Shown: in pieces, positions 44,037 to 52,530 of the stretch
Position numbering within the stretch: the first letter of the stretch is position 1
Layout: the number at the start of each line of letters is the position of its first letter
Assembly (NCBI RefSeq): GCF_022867805.1
Contig: NZ_JALIFO010000002.1
Location: 248,001 to 312,000 of the forward strand
Reading direction: 5' to 3'
From: Cuneatibacter sp. NSJ-177
GTDB lineage: Bacteria; Bacillota; Clostridia; Lachnospirales; Lachnospiraceae
Length of the DNA stretch: 64,000 bases
Program-made: the position numbers and the translations under genes
Notes under the pieces: generated by a model
What the model was told of the DNA's origin: nothing
The model's input: only the letters and a program-made list of their open reading frames with translations
Database searches by the model: none

Positions 44037-44762
44037 ATGGATTCCATTGTCATTCAGGGCCTGACCAAAACATACAAGGATGTCACGGCCGTCAACCATT
44101 TAGATCTGTCCATCCGAGACGGCGAGCTTTTTTCTCTGTTGGGCGTCAACGGGGCGGGAAAAACCACCACCATTAAGATGCTTTCCTGCCTGACCAGTCC
44201 CACCGGCGGCGACGCGCTGCTGAAGGGTAAAAGCATTAAAAACGATCCTCAGGCCGTCAAGTCCATCATTGCAGTCTCTCCCCAGGAGACCGCGGTTGCC
44301 CCCAATCTGACGGTAAAAGAAAATCTGGGGCTGATGGCCGGCGCCCACGGCTTTTCCAGGGAAACGGCGAAAAAGAAAGAGGCCGAATTGATGGATCAAT
44401 TCGATCTCCGCGAGATTTCCGGCAAGAAAGCGAAAAAGCTCTCCGGTGGCTGGCAGCGCAGGCTCAGCATTGCCATGGCCTTGATTTCAGAACCTCAGAT
44501 CCTGTTTTTGGATGAACCCACGCTGGGCCTGGATGTGCTGGCGCGCAGCGACCTGTGGGATGTGATCCGGTCCCTGAAAGGAAAAGTAACCATTATTCTG
44601 ACTACGCACTATATGGAGGAGGCTGAGGCGCTCTCAGACCGGATCGCGATCCTGAAAAATGGCAGTCTGCTGATCGCCGGGACCGCCGGTGAAATCAAAG
44701 ACCGGGCCGGAACGGAAAAATTTGAGGACGCTTTTGTAAAGCTGGTTAAGGAGGGAAAATAA
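44037..44762 (+). CDS. ABC transporter ATP-binding protein (ABC-2 exporter)
   Basis: 241 residues with a complete nucleotide-binding domain: Walker A GVNGAGKTTT, Q-loop VSPQET, signature KLSGGWQRRL (LSGGW instead of LSGGQ), Walker B ILFLDEPTLGLD and H-loop TTHYMEEAE. It powers the permease encoded immediately downstream, which starts at the base after its stop codon. The TetR partner suggests drug or antimicrobial-peptide export. Confidence 0.94.
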   Translation: MDSIVIQGLTKTYKDVTAVNHLDLSIRDGELFSLLGVNGAGKTTTIKMLSCLTSPTGGDALLKGKSIKNDPQAVKSIIAVSPQETAVAPNLTVKENLGLMAGAHGFSRETAKKKEAELMDQFDLREISGKKAKKLSGGWQRRLSIAMALISEPQILFLDEPTLGLDVLARSDLWDVIRSLKGKVTIILTTHYMEEAEALSDRIAILKNGSLLIAGTAGEIKDRAGTEKFEDAFVKLVKEGK

Positions 44763-45494
44763 ATGGGCGCTATGACTTGCTCCGAACGCACGGCAAAAGA
44801 AATTCTGCGGGATCCGCTGAATCTGGCTTTTGGAATCGGATTTCCCCTGGTGATCCTTCTTCTGCTGTCGGCCATCCAGGCGAATATTCCCGTCAGCCTT
44901 TTTGAGATCAGCTCCCTTACTCCGGGAATCGTTGTCTTCGGCCTCTCCTTTCTGACGCTTTTTTCCGCGACACTGATTTCCAAAGACAGAACCAGCTCTC
45001 TGATCCAGCGGCTTTATACAACGCCTTTGCGCGCAGGCGATTTCATTCTCGGATATTTGCTTCCGATGATCCCCATCGCCATGATGCAGAGCGTCATCTG
45101 CTTTCTTTTCGCCCTCTTCCTGGGGCTTGAAGTCACCGTTCAGCTGATCTACTGTGTTCTGTTCACCGTACCCATCTCCCTGTTTTTTATTGCTCTTGGG
45201 CTTCTGTGCGGCACGCTCTTTAATGATAAGCAGGTGGGCGGCATCTGCGGCGCCCTGCTGACCAATTTGGCCGCCTGGCTGTCGGGAACCTGGTTTGATC
45301 TGGATCTGGTGGGAGGCGCATTCCGGAAAGTCGCATACGCTCTTCCCTTCGTCCATGCCGTGGAGCTGGAGCGCGCCGTATTGGCGGGCAACTGGGAAGG
45401 AATCTTCCCACATCTCTGGTGGGTGCTGGGATATGCCGCCGCCGTCTTAATCCTGGCGGTCTTCGTGTTTACCAGAAAAATGCGGGCAAATTAA
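44763..45494 (+). CDS. ABC-2-type transporter permease
   Basis: 243 residues with six hydrophobic helices, typical of the ABC-2 membrane subunit (LIQRLYTTPLRAGDFILGYLLPMIPIAMMQSVICFLFALFLGLEV; LSGTWFDLDLVGGAFRKVAYALPFVHAVELERAVLAG). It partners the ATPase upstream. Substrate unknown. A short AAAGGAATTTCCTATG repeat overlaps its 3' flank (45496-45511). Confidence 0.9.
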   Translation: MGAMTCSERTAKEILRDPLNLAFGIGFPLVILLLLSAIQANIPVSLFEISSLTPGIVVFGLSFLTLFSATLISKDRTSSLIQRLYTTPLRAGDFILGYLLPMIPIAMMQSVICFLFALFLGLEVTVQLIYCVLFTVPISLFFIALGLLCGTLFNDKQVGGICGALLTNLAAWLSGTWFDLDLVGGAFRKVAYALPFVHAVELERAVLAGNWEGIFPHLWWVLGYAAAVLILAVFVFTRKMRAN

Positions 45495-45538
45495 AAAGGA
45501 ATTTCCTATGCCGGTTCGTTCTTATGGTCAGGCTAAAA

Positions 45539-46297
45539 TTAAACGCAGGTGTAGCCGCCGTCGATGGGCAGGATCACGCCGGTCACATAGGACGCCTCGT
45601 CGCTGGCCAGGAAAATCGCGCCGGCATTCAGCTCTCCGGATACGCCGTAGCGGCCCAGCGGCACCGTCATCTTCATGTAGGCGGTGAACGCCTCCGTCTT
45701 CAGCGTGTCCACCGTCAGCTCCGTCTCAAAATAGCCGGGGCAGATCGCGTTGCAGGTGATGTTATATTTGGCAAGCTCCGCCGCAACGGCTCTCGTAAAG
45801 TTGACCACGCCGCCCTTGGATGTATGATAGGCTACGGTATCCATCGCCGTATTGCCGACCAGGCCGTACATCGACGCGATGTTGATGATTCTGCCGTACT
45901 GTTTTTTCTTCATGATATTGCCGAAGGCGCGGGTTACGTAAAACACGCTGTTCATATCGGTATCAATGGTGAAATCCCACTCGTCATTGGTCATATCGAG
46001 AACACCGGCGTTCTTCGCGGATCCGGCGCAGTTTACCAGCACGTCCACCTTTCCGAACTCAGCCTCTACCTGCTTCGCGGCCTCGTCCACCATTGTGGAA
46101 TCCGTCACGTCGCAGCGAACCGGCAGGCACTTCCGCCCCATCGCGCGGATCTCCCCGGCCAGGCTGTTCAGTTTTTCCATTCTTCTTGCCATGATTACCA
46201 AATCAGCCCCCTGGCCGGCGAAACCTCTGGCCATCTGGGCTCCCAATCCGGAGGAAGCTCCGGACACTACTACGACTCTTCCAGTCAAATCAAACAT
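45539..46297 (-). CDS. Short-chain dehydrogenase/reductase (gluconate 5-dehydrogenase-like)
   Basis: 252-residue NAD(P)-dependent oxidoreductase. VVVSGASSGLGAQMARGF is the TGxxxGxG cofactor motif, VLVNCAGSAKNAG the NAG-like stabilising motif and RIINIASMYGLVGNTAMDTVAYHTSKGG holds catalytic Ser, Tyr and Lys. PGYFETELTVDTL follows, and it ends in YVTGVILPIDGGYTCV as in most SDRs. It is monocistronic with a promoter containing a palindrome. Substrate uncertain; it is similar in build to the SDR at 56455-57231. Confidence 0.9.
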   Translation of the reverse strand: MFDLTGRVVVVSGASSGLGAQMARGFAGQGADLVIMARRMEKLNSLAGEIRAMGRKCLPVRCDVTDSTMVDEAAKQVEAEFGKVDVLVNCAGSAKNAGVLDMTNDEWDFTIDTDMNSVFYVTRAFGNIMKKKQYGRIINIASMYGLVGNTAMDTVAYHTSKGGVVNFTRAVAAELAKYNITCNAICPGYFETELTVDTLKTEAFTAYMKMTVPLGRYGVSGELNAGAIFLASDEASYVTGVILPIDGGYTCV

Positions 46298-46396
46298 ATC
46301 AAATCCTCCAATCCTACTCTCTGCCTCCTGAAAATATTTCCCGGCAGACAGGGGCAGCCAGCTGTTAAGACGGCTGCTTCATTTATTGCCTATTCT

Positions 46397-46424
46397 ATTA
46401 TAACGAATATCGATATTTTTTCAA
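46397..46424 (-). promoter_or_regulatory. SDR promoter with palindromic spacer
   Basis: Minus strand TTGAAA (46419-46424), 16-nt spacer, TATAAT (46397-46402). The spacer holds the perfect 12-bp palindrome AATATCGATATT (46406-46417), a likely repressor site. Confidence 0.68.
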
Positions 46425-46679
46425 GTGAAGATCGCAGGATAAAACGAAGGGATTCGTTCTCAAAATTTGGACGGCGGCTTGAAAAAAGATATGGGTTCCT
46501 GTATCAGAATCCTTTCCCTCACTTCCAAAAGCCCCCGGTTTTCCGTGACTTTCCTAACAGTCCAGTAGGAAATTCCCCGGATTTCATTGACTTTTCCCGC
46601 GCCGCCCGCTATCGTATAGGCAGGCTTGCAAGACCAAATCTGCTGCTGGTTTTCCGGCAGAGTCAGGAGACAGAAAAGA
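46425..46679. other. Intergenic stretch with no recognised gene
   Basis: Between the SDR promoter and the truncated XRE gene. I see no conserved frame, RNA or terminator; it presumably carries the XRE promoter. Confidence 0.5.
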
Positions 46680-46820
46680 ATGGAAAATAAGAAGACATTC
46701 GGAGCCTATATTCTTCGGCGGCGAAAGGAACTGAATTTAACGCAGCGGGAATTTGCCGAAAAACTGTATGTGACGGAATCAGCTGTCAGCAAATGGGAGC
46801 GAGGAGTTTCCCATAGTTAA
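46680..46820 (+). pseudogene. XRE-family helix-turn-helix regulator, N-terminal fragment
   Basis: Only 46 residues remain: MENKKTFGAYILRRRKELN, then LTQREFAEKLYVTESAVSKWERGVSHS and stop. This is a complete XRE helix-turn-helix, but homologues continue (WERGLSYPD-) into a domain with membrane helices. The match ends abruptly at about 46812, where AT-richer DNA with the recombinase begins. A possible C-terminal remnant of the same gene lies at about 52366-52530. The split is best explained by insertion of the 46.8-52.4 kb island. Confidence 0.72.
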
Positions 46821-46927
46821 AGATATTACATCCAGTGTGCAATACCCACGCTTATACATCACTTGTCACGCTCCAATGGGCGGAGGCAAAGAATTTTTTA
46901 TAAAAATACAGTCCTGTTCTGAGTAAT

Positions 46928-46994
46928 AAAAAACCTCCTTTAGAATTGTATAAAGAACACAAACCGTTCTGAATACAACAAAGGAGGTTTTTTT
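46928..46994 (+). promoter_or_regulatory. Nested hairpin sequestering the recombinase ribosome-binding site
   Basis: AAAAAACCTCCTTT (46928-46941) pairs with AAAGGAGGTTTTTT (46980-46993). Inside, TTGTAT pairs with ATACAA and AAGAAC with GTTCT. The right arm contains the Shine-Dalgarno GGAGG and a T7 run directly before the ATG at 46995. The structure could act as a terminator blocking entry from upstream transcription, as a translational lock, or both. Confidence 0.75.
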
Positions 46995-47606
46995 ATGGAA
47001 GGTAAAACTTACGGTTATGTCCGTGTATCTACAAAAGAACAATGCGAGGATCGCCAGATCATCGCCCTGTACGAATTTCCTGTTTCGGAGAGCAATATTT
47101 ACATGGATAAACTCAGTGGGAAGGATTTCAACCGACCGCAGTACCGGAAACTGCTGAAAAAACTCCGTCCCGGTGATCTTCTGGTCATCAAATCTATTGA
47201 TCGGTTGGGACGCAATTATGAGGAAATCCTGTTACAATGGCGGATTATCACTAAGGAGAAGCAGGCGGATGTGGTGGTGTTAGATATGCCTCTCTTAGAT
47301 ACTCGAAAATCAGGTGATAATTTAACAGGAACCTTTGTGACTGATCTTGTACTACAGATTCTTTCGTATGTAGCGCAGACCGAACGCGAGAATATTCATC
47401 AGCGGCAGAAGGAAGGTATCGCTGCGGCAAAACTGCGGGGCGTACAGTTCGGGAGGCCAAGAAAAACTGTACCGAAGGAATTTTGGACACTCAAAGAGGC
47501 GTGGGAAAACAAAGAAATTTCTTCACGGGAGGCCGCACGGCAGCTTTCCATTGCGCAGGATACTTTTCTGCGGTGGGCTCACAAGTTTACCACATCACAA
47601 AAATAA
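46995..47606 (+). CDS. Small serine recombinase (Hin/Tn3-resolvase type DNA invertase)
   Basis: 203 residues. The catalytic domain starts YGYVRVSTKEQ with nucleophile Ser12. IKSIDRLGRNYEEI carries the conserved arginines (Arg70, Arg73). QTERENIHQRQKEGIAAAKLRG is the long E-helix leading to the DNA-binding helix-turn-helix ISSREAARQLSIAQDTFLRW. The length fits invertases and resolvases, not large phage integrases. It lies 18 nt before an inverted-repeat-bounded 133-bp segment, its probable substrate, and upstream of the surface-protein genes. Expression seems restrained by the hairpin at its start. Confidence 0.9.
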   Translation: MEGKTYGYVRVSTKEQCEDRQIIALYEFPVSESNIYMDKLSGKDFNRPQYRKLLKKLRPGDLLVIKSIDRLGRNYEEILLQWRIITKEKQADVVVLDMPLLDTRKSGDNLTGTFVTDLVLQILSYVAQTERENIHQRQKEGIAAAKLRGVQFGRPRKTVPKEFWTLKEAWENKEISSREAARQLSIAQDTFLRWAHKFTTSQK

Positions 47607-47624
47607 AATTTATGCGAATGAAAA

Positions 47625-47757
47625 TGTAGACTTTTTCATTCGATGTTTATTTTAGATATTCCAAGTTCATTTTACTGGTTTTTCGTTTCTTATCATAAAA
47701 ATGAGAACAGAATTCTAGCTTTCAATATTATATAATGCTCGAATGAAAAAGTCTACA
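47625..47757. promoter_or_regulatory. Candidate invertible promoter (phase-variation switch)
   Basis: TGTAGACTTTTTCATTCGA (47625-47643) and its exact reverse complement TCGAATGAAAAAGTCTACA (47739-47757) bound 95 bp of AT-rich DNA. In the present orientation a TATAAT (47731-47736) points right, toward the gene at 47793, without a strong -35. The left repeat is itself part of a 28-bp dyad: CGAATGAAAA (47615-47624) mirrors TTTTCATTCG (47633-47642) around TGTAGACT, as expected for a serine-recombinase crossover site. The right site has a degenerate outer half. No protein is encoded here. Confidence 0.8.
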
Positions 47758-47792
47758 ATATCGGGTAAAAGTGAGGAAGGCAGCAGGATATC

Positions 47793-49178
47793 GTGAGGAA
47801 ATTAAAAAAGAAAAAACAAATGTTCAAAAATAACGCCGAGATCCAGCAAAGGTTTAGCGAAACACATTTCATTGCTGTAATATTGTTTCTCACATTTTTT
47901 ATATTGACTTTTGTTGGTGCAGGAAGCTTTATCGTGGTATCTCTCGTGGGTTTGTTCCTGTGCGTCGCAGGGCTTCTACAAGGATCTGTAAAGGCGGATC
48001 TTTGGATATTGATACCACTGATCCTCTATAATATCATCAGCCTTCTCTCGGGATACCGGATTTATGGCAACACACTGGAGGGACTTGCTTCTACTCAATC
48101 GGTTTTTCCAGTAGTCTATCTGCTGGCGGCATATCTTGGCAGCAGTGAACGGACGGTTCTCAAACGATGGTGTGCTATATGGGTCGGCGTAATGGCAGTA
48201 ATGGGAATCGGGCAATTCATTATGGCGGCATTTACCTCAACAGCCTCCAGGCTGTCCGGCGCCATGGGAAATCCAAATGCCATGGGCGTCATGCTGGTTT
48301 TCGGCTGGTTTGCGCTGCAAAGCTGCCTTTTAGATGCTAAAGAGGGACCGCCGTTACTTAAAAAGCTCCTGCATGGGTTAGAGTTTTTTATATTGGCGGC
48401 TCTTGCGCTGACCTTGTCGATGGGAGCTTTTGGAGCCCTCGCTGTCGGAATGCTTGCGATGCACATCTATGGAAAAGAAAACTTCTCCGCTTTGCTTTGC
48501 AGAGGGGCTGAAATCATTTTCGCTGTTGCCTGCGGTATTCTCCTTTACATAGTCGGAGATTCCACAGATTGTCCCTGGCTTTGCCTTCTCCTCTGTGTCT
48601 ATATCTTCGTCGGCGCATGGTACAGGGAAGAATTCAAACATTATCTGGAGAATGCGCAATGGCTGACTGTCCTGATCTGCTTGGCGGGGATTTGCGGTAC
48701 AGGCCTATTGTTCTTTTTAAGACCGAATGCGGCTGCGACCTTCACGGAACGTCTGGCCATGATAAAAAATGGGTTGGGCTATCTTGGAACAGCTCCTCTA
48801 TTGGGAGTGGGGCCGTATCAATGGCGATGGCTGAATTTACAGGACACGGATTTGTACTTTAATACATGGCACATTCATAACATATTTGTCCATATTGGCG
48901 TGGAATTGGGGCTGATTGCCATGGCTATGCTGATTGTTGCCGCCGTTCGCCATGTGATGAAAAAAGAAGATTCGGCGCAGCGGGGCGCATTTTTTGCCGC
49001 TCTTACCCACAACCTGATGGACACCAGCTTTTTCTATGTCGCAACCATGCCGTTTCTCATTATGATTTCAGATAAAGACGAAAAAAGAACCCGACTGTTA
49101 AGTGGTGCCGCCGTGAAGTGCATTTTGGGTTTATTTGCAGCGCTGTTTGCCTGGAATACGCTTCAGTGTCTGTTATAA
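47793..49178 (+). CDS. O-antigen ligase/polymerase-like membrane protein (Wzy_C family)
   Basis: 461 residues with about 11-12 membrane helices. The large loop between late helices carries RLSGAMGNPNAMGVML and, further on, YLGTAPLLGVGPYQWRWLNL and HIHNIFVHIGVELGLIAMAM, patterns of the O-antigen ligase/Wzy_C superfamily that transfers or polymerises lipid-linked glycans outside the membrane. THNLMDTSFFYV near the end also fits. The GTG start at 47793 has a weak AGGA upstream; ATG at 47820 is an alternative. First gene after the invertible segment. In a Gram-positive it may glycosylate surface polymers or the adhesin downstream (inference). Confidence 0.78.
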   Translation: MRKLKKKKQMFKNNAEIQQRFSETHFIAVILFLTFFILTFVGAGSFIVVSLVGLFLCVAGLLQGSVKADLWILIPLILYNIISLLSGYRIYGNTLEGLASTQSVFPVVYLLAAYLGSSERTVLKRWCAIWVGVMAVMGIGQFIMAAFTSTASRLSGAMGNPNAMGVMLVFGWFALQSCLLDAKEGPPLLKKLLHGLEFFILAALALTLSMGAFGALAVGMLAMHIYGKENFSALLCRGAEIIFAVACGILLYIVGDSTDCPWLCLLLCVYIFVGAWYREEFKHYLENAQWLTVLICLAGICGTGLLFFLRPNAAATFTERLAMIKNGLGYLGTAPLLGVGPYQWRWLNLQDTDLYFNTWHIHNIFVHIGVELGLIAMAMLIVAAVRHVMKKEDSAQRGAFFAALTHNLMDTSFFYVATMPFLIMISDKDEKRTRLLSGAAVKCILGLFAALFAWNTLQCLL

Positions 49179-49194
49179 GGAGGTGAGCAGGCGG

Positions 49195-49884
49195 TTGAAT
49201 AGTAAAAACAAGTCCGTGCCGCCGCGGTACGTGATGGCTATTTTGCTGATTGGTTTCTGTGTTTTGTCTGCCGTTACCCTGGTTGGGGCGTATCAGGCGA
49301 AAAAAGCACTTCCGCCTTACGTGGGAAAGCAGCTAACGGAAGCAGAGATGAACGAGGTCATTGCAAGAAATAGCCCTTTTACTTCCTATGTTCATCTGTC
49401 TCCTAATGCGGATTTTCCCCGGGAGTCGGAAATTACGAAGATTACCATTCACCATATGGGTGCAGATCTTACCCTGGAGCGGCTTGGGGAATCCTTTGCC
49501 AAGAGGGATCGGAATGCTTCTTCCAACTATGGAATTGACCGAAACGGCAGCGTGGCGCTCTATGTGGAGGAAGCAAACCGGTCATGGGCAAGCTCTAATG
49601 CAGAAAATGACCATATGGCAATCACCATCGAGGTAGCCAATGAAACCATCGGAGGCGACTGGCGGGTAAGCGAAGCATCTTACCAGGCGCTGATTGAGCT
49701 ATGCGCAGATATTTGCAGGAGAAACGGCATACACCAGCTAGAATATACAGGAGATGCCGGCGGAAATCTGACCACCCATAATATGTTCCGGAAGGATACG
49801 GAGTGTCCGGGTCCTTACCTGGAAGGGAAAATGGCAGAGATTGCCGAAGCGGTGAATCAAAAGCTGAGTGATTCACGGGAATGA
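49195..49884 (+). CDS. Membrane-anchored N-acetylmuramoyl-L-alanine amidase (Amidase_2/PGRP fold)
   Basis: 229 residues from a TTG start at 49195 that follows AAGGAGGTG. A membrane anchor at about 12-33 is followed by an Amidase_2 domain: ITKITIHHMGADLTLERLGESFAKRDRNASSNYGIDRNGSVALYVEEANRSWASSN. The zinc ligands are expected at His86 (IHH) and at the His and Cys of TTHNMFRKDTECPGPYL. It cleaves peptidoglycan, possibly to open the wall for display of the adhesin. It starts 16 nt after the previous gene and is cotranscribed. Confidence 0.88.
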   Translation: MNSKNKSVPPRYVMAILLIGFCVLSAVTLVGAYQAKKALPPYVGKQLTEAEMNEVIARNSPFTSYVHLSPNADFPRESEITKITIHHMGADLTLERLGESFAKRDRNASSNYGIDRNGSVALYVEEANRSWASSNAENDHMAITIEVANETIGGDWRVSEASYQALIELCADICRRNGIHQLEYTGDAGGNLTTHNMFRKDTECPGPYLEGKMAEIAEAVNQKLSDSRE

Positions 49885-49964
49885 GCCATTTAGTAAAAGA
49901 GCATCGCTTGATAATGGAGTATACTTGCATGGTTATGGAGATTAAAAGAAAGAGGTAAACAGTA

Positions 49965-52313
49965 ATGAGTGAATTAAAAAAACATGTTTATTGCGGCATC
50001 ATAGGACTGATGCTGTGCCTGGCCGGCTTAATTGCTCTGGGGAGTGGCAGCATAGTTGTCAATGCCGAAGACGGTCCATATGACACTTATGTGGGAGGCA
50101 AGGGGAACACCCTGATCTTCCAGAAACAGTGGGACGATGATAATGACACAGAGGGCAGGCCGGAAGAGATTACTTTCAGCGTATACTTAGAGGATAATGA
50201 TAGACCAGGTGGATACGTGGGGCATTCAAAAAGAGAAACCATTTCTCTGAGCGCGAAAAATAATTGGACTTATACATATACAGATAGCGGCCTTAGCTAT
50301 GTGCCGAATACTGTGAAGGAAGTAAATGTTGATGGATATGCGTATGGCGGGGTAACCGTTGATAATAAGTACGATTACTCCAAATACGAAGGCACAGTCA
50401 CAGTCACATTAACGAATAAAAAACAGAAATTAGAGGTAACTAGCGCAGAACTTGGAATCAACGGCATTAAGACCTTGACAGGACGGGAATTTCAAATAGG
50501 GGATAAGTTTAAATTTGAAATCCGAAACAGCGCCAATGCACCTGCAAATCAGCCTCTGCCGGATAAAACGGTATGTGAGATTACCCCGGCATCCGGTAAC
50601 AGTGCAGATATTGGGTTCGGTACCTTTACTTTCAAAAATCCGGGAACATACATCTATGTTATTTCGGAAGTTCTGCCGCAGCAAGGCGGCGCAGAGATCA
50701 TCCCGGGCGTCACCTACGATACAACCGGTTACCGGCTGACGGTCGATGTTACAAACGATGACACGGCCAAAGAACTTAAAATTTCAAATGTCAAAATTGA
50801 GTCATCGCCGCGGCAGGAAGCCGGCGCCTGGACAGAAATATATAATGGCGCGGCTTTGCCCGGCCAGCAATATTGTAATTTTACCAATACGTATACATCG
50901 CTGGAACAAACCATATCCTTAACCGGTACAAAGGTGTTGGAAAACAAGAAACTGGCCGATTATGGGAATGACCAGTTTAAGTTTATCGTGGAAGCTGTCG
51001 GTAGAAAAGCCGCGGACGGCAGCTATGAAAAGGATCCTGACCAACCGATGCCTGCCGGAAGCGCTGATGGTGTTTACACCTGCAAAAACCTTGTCACAGG
51101 CGGCATTGTTCTAGCGAACAACACATTTACACAACAGCATGTCGGCAAGGAATACCGTTATACAATCCGGGAGGCACAGCCGACTGCAGACGGGACATTT
51201 AACGGCGCTCCGCTAGAGGGGGCATATAAGGTAGACATCGTAACCGGGGCCCCCACAAATGAAGAGGTTACAGCGGACGGAACGATAAAATGGGTATACA
51301 AAGGCGTAACTTTTGATAATCATGTCCACACAATAGATGTAACAGCGGGAAAAGTAACGAATGATGCCGGACAAGAGGATATCAAAGTGTCAGTCACCCA
51401 TGATACGCATAACACCAGCGGCAGCGCTATGCAGAATTTTGTCTTCATCAATAAGTACAACTCCGACGCCAGCATTGCGCTGACCGGCACGAAGAAGCTG
51501 ACCGGCCGCGACTTTGCGGCGGGGGATGCATTTACCTTTGACATCATCCCCATGTTCGACGCGCCGGTTCCGGTTGACGGCGAAGGAAATGAGTTGACGC
51601 AGGTCACCATTGAGCCTACCGGCGGTACGGAGGCTGCAATCGACTTTGGAACTCTCCTTTTTGATGTCACAGACTTGGGCACGGATGTGGACGAAAAAAT
51701 ATTTAGTTATAGCGTCAGTGAAAGGAACGGCGACGCCGAGGGTATGACCTACGACAGTCGGCAAAGGATTATCCAAGTCAAGGTGACGAAGGGCGGAACT
51801 GGCAAGATGAGCGCGGAACTGGTATCGGATCAAAGTGAGCTTATCTGGAACAATGTATATCAAAGCACGCCTGTCACTCCTGATCCCGATGAGACCAGTC
51901 TTACGGTGAAGAAAGAGTGGGTGCTGAATGACGGCGGCAAAGCAACGGATTCCATCAAGGTGGAACTGCTGCGAAACGGTGAGCGCTTTGACGAGATCAC
52001 GCTGAACGCTCACAATGGCTGGGAGTATACATGGAACGATCTGGCTGGCGGCTACCGTTGGTCGGTGGCCGAAGTTGATGTGCCGGAGGGCTTTACTGCG
52101 GAAGTTTCAAATCAGGGGAACACATGGATTATCACCAACGATGATATTCCCTCGAAGCCTGTAGAACCCACTGATCCGAAGAAACCGGTTGATGATGCTC
52201 CCAAGACAGGGGATGAAACGAATTTGACTCTGTGGATGGCTCTTTTCGGAATTTCCGGCATGGGTGTAATTATTACATTGCTGGGAAGCAAACGCAAATA
52301 TAGAGGAAAATGA
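49965..52313 (+). CDS. Sorted surface adhesin/pilin with FctA- and Cna_B-type isopeptide repeats
   Basis: 782 residues. Signal peptide to about residue 34 (SIVVNA), then a Cna_B-like module (about 48-152). Three FctA-type pilin isopeptide modules follow (about 164-311, 315-500, 503-633), with terminal FTNTY, FINKY and WNNVY asparagines that usually form intramolecular isopeptide bonds. A second Cna_B (about 645-725) and a Pro-rich spacer precede a cell-wall sorting signal DAPKTGD (744-750), membrane helix and KRKYRGK. APKTG is an LPxTG variant. No sortase is encoded intact in the window. Base composition is more AT-rich than neighbours. Expected to be covalently anchored and phase-variable. 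Confidence 0.88.
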   Translation: MSELKKHVYCGIIGLMLCLAGLIALGSGSIVVNAEDGPYDTYVGGKGNTLIFQKQWDDDNDTEGRPEEITFSVYLEDNDRPGGYVGHSKRETISLSAKNNWTYTYTDSGLSYVPNTVKEVNVDGYAYGGVTVDNKYDYSKYEGTVTVTLTNKKQKLEVTSAELGINGIKTLTGREFQIGDKFKFEIRNSANAPANQPLPDKTVCEITPASGNSADIGFGTFTFKNPGTYIYVISEVLPQQGGAEIIPGVTYDTTGYRLTVDVTNDDTAKELKISNVKIESSPRQEAGAWTEIYNGAALPGQQYCNFTNTYTSLEQTISLTGTKVLENKKLADYGNDQFKFIVEAVGRKAADGSYEKDPDQPMPAGSADGVYTCKNLVTGGIVLANNTFTQQHVGKEYRYTIREAQPTADGTFNGAPLEGAYKVDIVTGAPTNEEVTADGTIKWVYKGVTFDNHVHTIDVTAGKVTNDAGQEDIKVSVTHDTHNTSGSAMQNFVFINKYNSDASIALTGTKKLTGRDFAAGDAFTFDIIPMFDAPVPVDGEGNELTQVTIEPTGGTEAAIDFGTLLFDVTDLGTDVDEKIFSYSVSERNGDAEGMTYDSRQRIIQVKVTKGGTGKMSAELVSDQSELIWNNVYQSTPVTPDPDETSLTVKKEWVLNDGGKATDSIKVELLRNGERFDEITLNAHNGWEYTWNDLAGGYRWSVAEVDVPEGFTAEVSNQGNTWIITNDDIPSKPVEPTDPKKPVDDAPKTGDETNLTLWMALFGISGMGVIITLLGSKRKYRGK

Positions 52314-52530
52314 GTATGTTGAAATCTATGGAAAAAAATAAGAAGTATATTTTAAGGATGTTTGCTACACCCTTTCCATGTGGCTGCAATTTGATTTTTC
52401 CGTATGGAACAGCATACAGACCTCGGTCAATGTTCTGGCCATCCTCCTCATGGTTTTACTGGTCTCATCGGCCGTATTCGGGGTGATGGGAGTCATTTCC
52501 TGCCACAAACAAAAAGATTCGATATCATAA
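52310..52530 (+). pseudogene. Island right junction: truncated coupled gene start and XRE-protein C-terminal remnant
   Basis: An ATG at 52310 overlaps the adhesin stop codon (ATGA) and encodes MSMLKSMEKNKKYILRMF before the sequence changes character. This is the start of a lost downstream gene, perhaps the sortase. From about 52366 another frame reads YTLSMWLQFDFSVWNSIQTS, then VNVLAILLMVLLVSSAVFGVMGVI to a stop at 52530. That is a terminal membrane-helix pair consistent with the C terminus of XRE-type membrane regulators and may be the other end of the gene broken at 46812. An AAGAATTTCCTAC repeat follows (52547-52559). Confidence 0.5.

Noticed and set aside
45419-46690. 423-codon + strand frame covering the SDR gene
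   Set aside because: Antisense of a clear SDR; the sequence has no protein family features.
46995-47757. Insertion sequence of the IS607 type
   Set aside because: The recombinase lacks the N-terminal MerR-like helix-turn-helix order of IS607 TnpA, there is no TnpB, and the inverted repeats lie beside the gene and not around it.
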